Below, one piece after another: positions 60,391-64,000 of a stretch of 64,000 nucleotides of DNA. A model generated the notes under the pieces. That model was given only the letters and a program-made list of their open reading frames with translations, was not told the DNA's origin and ran no database searches. Where the stretch lies: the NCBI RefSeq assembly GCF_019976975.1, contig NZ_AP024630.1:4030001-4094000 (forward strand). The letters run 5' to 3'. The position numbers and the translations under genes are program-made. The DNA comes from Arthrobacter sp. NtRootA1 (GTDB taxonomy: Bacteria; Actinomycetota; Actinomycetes; Actinomycetales; Micrococcaceae). Position 1 is the first letter of the stretch. The number at the start of each line of letters is the position of its first letter.

Positions 60391-60657
60391 TCAGGCTTCT
60401 CCGAGGATCCGGCCAGCCAGTTTCGCTTCAAACTTTTCAGCTTGCTCAGCCGTGATTTGGTTAAGCTCCACAGCCCGCTGCAAATCCGCATGCACCCCAT
60501 CCATACGCGAAGCCGCATCCGGCACCGGACTCAGGACGATCGACGCCGCTACGGTCACCGCTGCCACCGCACTCGCCGCGGCTGCGGCCGCCGTACCGAT
60601 CGAACCAGCCGCCGCGGATGCGGACTTCGTGACGTAGTGGACGGCTTTGTGGCTCAT
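60391..60657 (-). CDS. Small Ala-rich protein with one hydrophobic helix
   Basis: From the ATG at 60657, with GGAGG 8 bp upstream, this is an 88-residue protein. A hydrophobic Ala/Val-rich segment spans about 17-42 (AAAAASAVAAVTVAASIVLS). The C-terminal half looks helical (DLQRAVELNQITAEQAEKFE). No homologue is recognised. It lies between the tRNA-Tyr gene and the yajQ-like gene and is divergent from the latter. Confidence 0.65.
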   Translation of the reverse strand: MSHKAVHYVTKSASAAAGSIGTAAAAAASAVAAVTVAASIVLSPVPDAASRMDGVHADLQRAVELNQITAEQAEKFEAKLAGRILGEA

Positions 60658-60837
60658 GCTTACCTCCGGGGGTGGGCTCTTCCAACTGGTACAACTCTCA
60701 AACATCCACCTCGGTTCCAACCAAGCATGTGCTGTGAGCGAACTGTGAGAGTTATCCACGGCCCCATCCCGCGCCTTCCGTACTAGGCTGGATGGCAGAC
60801 AAACCGCCCTTACCGGGCCCCCAACCTAAGGAGAGTC

Positions 60838-61329
60838 ATGGCAGGCGAATCAACGTTCGACGTCGTTAGCAAGGTAGACAAGCAAGAGGTCGCCAACGCG
60901 CTCAACCAGTCCCAGAAGGAAATCGCCCAGCGCTACGACTTCAAGGGAGTCGGCGCGGAGATTGACTTCAGCGGCGAAAAGATCCTGATGAAGGCCAACT
61001 CGGAGGATCGTGTCCTCGCCGTCCTGGACGTCTTCCAGTCCAAGCTCATCAAGCGTGGCATCTCACTGAAGTCCCTGGACCAGGGCGAGCCTTACCCGTC
61101 CGGCAAGGAATTCCGGCTGGAGTGCACCATCAAGGAGGGCATCGCACAGGACATCGCCAAGAAGATCAACAAGATCATCCGCGACGAAGCCCCCAAGTCC
61201 GTCAAGTCCCAGATCCAGGGCGACGAGCTTCGCGTCACCTCCAAGTCCCGCGATGACCTGCAGGAAACCATGAACATCCTCAAGAAGTTCGAAGAGGCAG
61301 ACCTGCAGTTCGTGAACTTCCGCAGCTAG
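60838..61329 (+). CDS. YajQ-family nucleotide-binding protein
   Basis: The 163-residue protein matches the YajQ family, two ferredoxin-like domains in one chain (STFDVVSKVDKQEVANALNQ and the C-terminal DDLQETMNILKKFEEADLQ). Some members bind cyclic di-GMP and act as co-regulators. The ATG has a good AAGGAG ribosome site. A run of hairpins and T-tracts follows the stop. Confidence 0.92.
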   Translation: MAGESTFDVVSKVDKQEVANALNQSQKEIAQRYDFKGVGAEIDFSGEKILMKANSEDRVLAVLDVFQSKLIKRGISLKSLDQGEPYPSGKEFRLECTIKEGIAQDIAKKINKIIRDEAPKSVKSQIQGDELRVTSKSRDDLQETMNILKKFEEADLQFVNFRS

Positions 61330-61335
61330 GCTGCC

Positions 61336-61442
61336 GACGCTGGACCGTCAGCGTCATAAAAGCCGGGGTCCGGCGCCACTCAGGGCGCTGGGCCCCGGTT
61401 TTTTGGCGCTATGCCCCGGTTTTTTGCTGTGCCCCGGTTTTT
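61336..61442 (+). terminator. Composite terminator after the YajQ-family gene
   Basis: GACGCTG/CAGCGTC (61336-61342 and 61349-61355) is a first hairpin. Next the CCGGGG arm (61363-61368) can pair with CCCCGG at 61393-61398, followed by six T. Two further GCCCCGGTTTTT copies (CCCCGG at 61414-61419 and 61432-61437) can substitute as the 3' arm. The repeats of T-tracts may make it a strong or multi-step stop. Confidence 0.75.
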
Positions 61443-61531
61443 GCGGCCTGGCTACATCGATTGTCGTAATGGCCGGGGACATTAGGGCACAAACTTTTTG
61501 CGTAATCACCCCATGGCAGTATTCTTCTTCA

Positions 61532-61545
61532 TTAGGCAAGCCTAA
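61532..61545. promoter_or_regulatory. IdeR/DtxR-like iron box upstream of efeU
   Basis: TTAGGCAAGCCTAA is a near-perfect palindrome matching the core of DtxR/IdeR iron boxes (TTAGGTTAGCCTAACC). It lies 30 bp upstream of the efeU start and would repress the operon with iron-bound regulator. Confidence 0.78.
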
Positions 61546-61575
61546 GTATGGCTCCCCTGAGTGAAAGAAACGCAC

Positions 61576-62436
61576 ATGACCGCCAACTTCCTGATAGGCC
61601 TGCGTGAAGGCCTCGAGGCCTCGCTCATCGTGGTCCTCTTGATGGCCTACCTCATCAAGACCGGCCGGCAGTCCCTGCTCCCCCGGCTCTGGGCCGGCGT
61701 CGGGCTGGCCATCGCCATCTCCCTCGCTTTCGGCGCCCTTCTTACTTTCGGACCGCGGGGCCTCACCTTTGAGGCCCAGGAAGCGATCGGCGGAGGGCTG
61801 TCCATTGTTGCCGTGGGACTCGTGACCTGGATGGTCTTCTGGATGGCGCGCACTGCCCGCAGCCTCGGAAGCGACCTCAGGTCCCACGTGGACAAAGCAG
61901 CCGACGGCGCCGCATGGGGCCTTGTGCTAGTTGCGGCACTGGCCGTGGGCCGCGAAGGACTCGAAACTGCACTCTTCATTTGGGCGGCAGCGCAAGCCAC
62001 AGGCGAAACCACGTTCCCCCTCCTTGGTGCCCTGTTTGGCCTCCTGACAGCCGCCGGACTCGGATACCTGCTCCACCGTGGCGTCCTGAAGGTCAACCTG
62101 GGCCGCTTCTTCACTTGGACGGGAGTGGGACTCATCGTCATTGCCGGAGGGGTCCTTGCTTATGGCATCCACGATCTCCAGGAAGCCGGCATCCTTCCGG
62201 GCCTGCATAGCCTGGCCTTCGACCTCTCAGCCGCCGTCCCGCCGTCGTCCTGGTACGGAACCTTGCTGAAGGGCACTCTGAACTTCTCCCCGGCCACCAC
62301 CTGGCTGGAAGCTGGAGCATGGCTGTTGTATGTCATCCCCGTCCTGTTCCTGTACATCCGGGCCAACCGTTCCCATCCTCCGGCGGCAGCAGCGAAGACG
62401 TCGGCCCCGAACCCGGCAGTCGCCCTGCAGCAGTAA
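61576..62436 (+). CDS. efeU: Iron permease EfeU
   Basis: From the ATG at 61576 the protein is 286 residues with seven transmembrane helices of the FTR1 family. Two REXXE-type motifs bind iron: REGLEA at the start (R10-E14) and GREGLETALF in the fourth segment. It is the membrane conduit of the EfeUOB system, used mainly for ferrous/ferric iron at low pH or low iron. It lies 30 bp behind an IdeR-like box. Confidence 0.94.
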   Translation: MTANFLIGLREGLEASLIVVLLMAYLIKTGRQSLLPRLWAGVGLAIAISLAFGALLTFGPRGLTFEAQEAIGGGLSIVAVGLVTWMVFWMARTARSLGSDLRSHVDKAADGAAWGLVLVAALAVGREGLETALFIWAAAQATGETTFPLLGALFGLLTAAGLGYLLHRGVLKVNLGRFFTWTGVGLIVIAGGVLAYGIHDLQEAGILPGLHSLAFDLSAAVPPSSWYGTLLKGTLNFSPATTWLEAGAWLLYVIPVLFLYIRANRSHPPAAAAKTSAPNPAVALQQ

Positions 62437-62505
62437 TACCCGCAGCCCACCCGACTCGTGGGCATCCCTCGCACCCCGCGCCTTCCCCCAACGCAAAGGA
62501 CCCCC

Positions 62506-63702
62506 ATGCCTGGCACGTTCCTGTCCCCGTCCATGTCCCCGAAGCTTCGCAGGACCCTCACCGTCATCGGTGTGGCTGCGGCCGTCCCCATGCTTGTGGT
62601 GGGCTGCACTGACAATACGAAAACAACCACGGCGGCCAAGGATGGGCCGATCCAGGTCAGCAGCACCGCGAACGAGTGCAAGGTCTCCACAGGTACCGCT
62701 CCCAGCGGCAACCTGACGTTTGCCGTGAAGAACGAAGGCACCGAGGTCACCGAGTTCTATCTGCTGGCCGAGGACGGCCTGCGGATCATCGGTGAAGTGG
62801 AAAACATCGGCCCGGGAATTACGCGCAACCTTGTAGTTACAGCTCCTGCCGGCAAGTACACCACCGCTTGCAAGCCGGGTATGCAGGGCGACGGCATCCG
62901 GGCTTCGTTTGAGGTCACAGAATCGGGAAACAAGCCGAGCGCGGACGCTGATTTCCAAAAGCTCCTCGAGACCGGGTCCCAGCAGTACGCCGCCTATGTC
63001 AAGGATCAAACGGAGCAGCTCGTCACGGGCACAAAAGCCTTTGCAGACGCCTTCGCAGCCGGTGACGCCGCCAAGGCCCGTGAGCTCTACGCCGCGACCC
63101 GTATGCACTGGGAGCGGATCGAGCCCGTCGCAGAATCGTTTGGCGATCTCGATCCCAAGTTGGATGCACGCGAGGCTGATCTCGAGCCCGGCCAGGAATG
63201 GACCGGCTGGCACCGCGCAGAGAAGGACTTGTTCCCGCCTGCGGACTACACCGCCATGACCCCGGCCGAACGTAGCGCGATATCCACCCAGCTGGTTTCA
63301 GACACTGCAGACCTCGCAACGCGTACCCGCACAGTGGAGCTGACAGCCGACAAGCTGGGCAACGGCGCCAAGGAGCTCCTCGATGAGGTTGCTACCGGCA
63401 AGGTGACGGGTGAGGAAGAGATCTGGTCCCACACCGACCTCTGGGATTTCCAGGCCAATGTGGACGGCGCCCGCATCGCCTTCGAGAGCCTGAAGCCGGC
63501 ATTGGCTCAAAAAGACGCAGAGCTTGCCAAGTCCTTGGACGAGAAGTTCACAGCCCTCCAGGCCGAGCTCAAGAAGCATGCCAAGGGCGATGGCTTCGCC
63601 TACTACAACGAGCTGAGCGAGGATCAGATCCAGCAACTCGCCGCACTGGTCGACTCCTTGGGCGAACCCCTGTCCAAGCTCACGTCGGCCGTCGTGCTGT
63701 GA
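62506..63702 (+). CDS. efeO: Iron-uptake lipoprotein EfeO
   Basis: From the ATG at 62506 (AAAGGA upstream) this is a 398-residue lipoprotein: signal peptide with lipobox VVGC (LTVIGVAAAVPMLVVGC), a cupredoxin-like domain (about 40-135) and an imelysin/M75 domain with the iron-binding HxxE motif (RMHWERIEPV). It delivers iron to EfeU. A later ATG at 62533 is less likely. It overlaps efeB by 4 nt (GTGA). Confidence 0.93.
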   Translation: MPGTFLSPSMSPKLRRTLTVIGVAAAVPMLVVGCTDNTKTTTAAKDGPIQVSSTANECKVSTGTAPSGNLTFAVKNEGTEVTEFYLLAEDGLRIIGEVENIGPGITRNLVVTAPAGKYTTACKPGMQGDGIRASFEVTESGNKPSADADFQKLLETGSQQYAAYVKDQTEQLVTGTKAFADAFAAGDAAKARELYAATRMHWERIEPVAESFGDLDPKLDAREADLEPGQEWTGWHRAEKDLFPPADYTAMTPAERSAISTQLVSDTADLATRTRTVELTADKLGNGAKELLDEVATGKVTGEEEIWSHTDLWDFQANVDGARIAFESLKPALAQKDAELAKSLDEKFTALQAELKKHAKGDGFAYYNELSEDQIQQLAALVDSLGEPLSKLTSAVVL

Positions 63703-64000
63703 GCGGCTGCCCCTACGGGCACACCGGCGACGCCCCGGAGGCCCCCGGTGCCGGACTGCCGCTGGATGTGAACGGTTCCGCGCGCGCAGGCGAGGCGACC
63801 GGCGTCGAACTTTCCACGGGGACGTCCGACGGCGGTGCGTCGGCCACCGCTGGCACCTCCCGCTTGTCGCGCCGCGGCCTCCTTTCCCTTGCCGGAGTGG
63901 GCGGCGCTGGAGCAGTCGCTGGTCTGGCCGCAGGTTTCCTGGGCCACGACCTGGTCACAGCCGGTGCTGCATCGGCCGCGGAATCCGACGCAGGGGATGC
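63699..64000 (+). CDS. efeB: Deferrochelatase/peroxidase EfeB, 5' part
   Basis: The gene starts with GTG at 63699, overlapping the efeO stop, and continues past the window end, so only about 100 residues are seen. The N-terminus has a Pro/Gly-rich region and then a twin-arginine signal (SRRGLLSLAGVGGAGAVAGL), as in EfeB, which is exported folded with heme. Its peroxidase domain lies beyond the window. Confidence 0.88.
   Translation, partial: MSGCPYGHTGDAPEAPGAGLPLDVNGSARAGEATGVELSTGTSDGGASATAGTSRLSRRGLLSLAGVGGAGAVAGLAAGFLGHDLVTAGAASAAESDAGD

Overview
The window is high-GC chromosomal DNA of an actinobacterium, most likely an Arthrobacter or Paenarthrobacter (Micrococcaceae). The reasons are a mycothiol synthase gene, a ppk1-mutT1 pair like that of mycobacteria, HadA/HadB-type dehydratases beside murB, LGFP and GT87 cell-envelope proteins, and the overall look of the proteins. 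This is inferred from protein character; no search was run. There is no prophage, integrase, transposase, CRISPR array or rRNA. Most of the window is ordinary chromosome.

Layout: 0-7.4 kb holds mshD, ppk1, mutT1, thyA-folA, a small membrane protein and a Gram-negative-type asd. 7.4-10.4 kb holds an AbiEi/DUF559 (Vsr-like) protein, a five-unit ~150-bp tandem repeat array with a hairpin and a G-run in its units, and an AlkZ-like glycosylase. 10.5-15.2 kb holds envelope and lipid genes (two hot-dog dehydratases, murB), a DUF2797 gene broken by a one-base frameshift, and a CitE-like lyase. 15.5-19.5 kb is a sulfonate uptake operon with a TauD-type dioxygenase. 19.5-27 kb is an alpha-glucoside regulon: GH13 enzyme, ABC importer and a divergent ROK regulator, with A/T-rich palindromic operator candidates. 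27-34 kb has an antiporter, an SDR protein, tRNA-Met and tRNA-Thr, a LysM protein, a DEAD-box helicase and a MOSC protein. 34-40 kb has a short KdpD/KdpE pair and a YgiB-YgiC-permease operon. 39.7-48.5 kb has two GT87 glycosyltransferases, an acyl-CoA dehydrogenase, an HxlR-MFS pair and the transsulfuration pair cbs-metB. 49-51.1 kb repeats the pattern of 7.4-10.4 kb: an AlkA-like glycosylase, then a second AbiEi/DUF559 protein between two near-identical long palindromes. 51-60 kb has an acyl-CoA synthetase, thioredoxin, an LGFP-SGNH wall protein, a TetR-ABC exporter, a thioesterase, a K+ channel and tRNA-Tyr. 60-64 kb has a YajQ protein and the iron-uptake operon efeUOB behind an IdeR/DtxR-like box; efeB runs off the end.

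The best candidate for something undescribed is the repeated pairing at 7.4-10.4 kb and 49.0-51.1 kb: a base-excision-type glycosylase, strong palindromic DNA, and an AbiEi-winged-helix/Vsr-like protein. The second of these proteins has a Gln where the family motif has a Glu. Two cases can be chance, so tests are given. Also notable are a glutathionylspermidine-synthase-like ligase in a mycothiol organism and the frameshifted DUF2797 gene.
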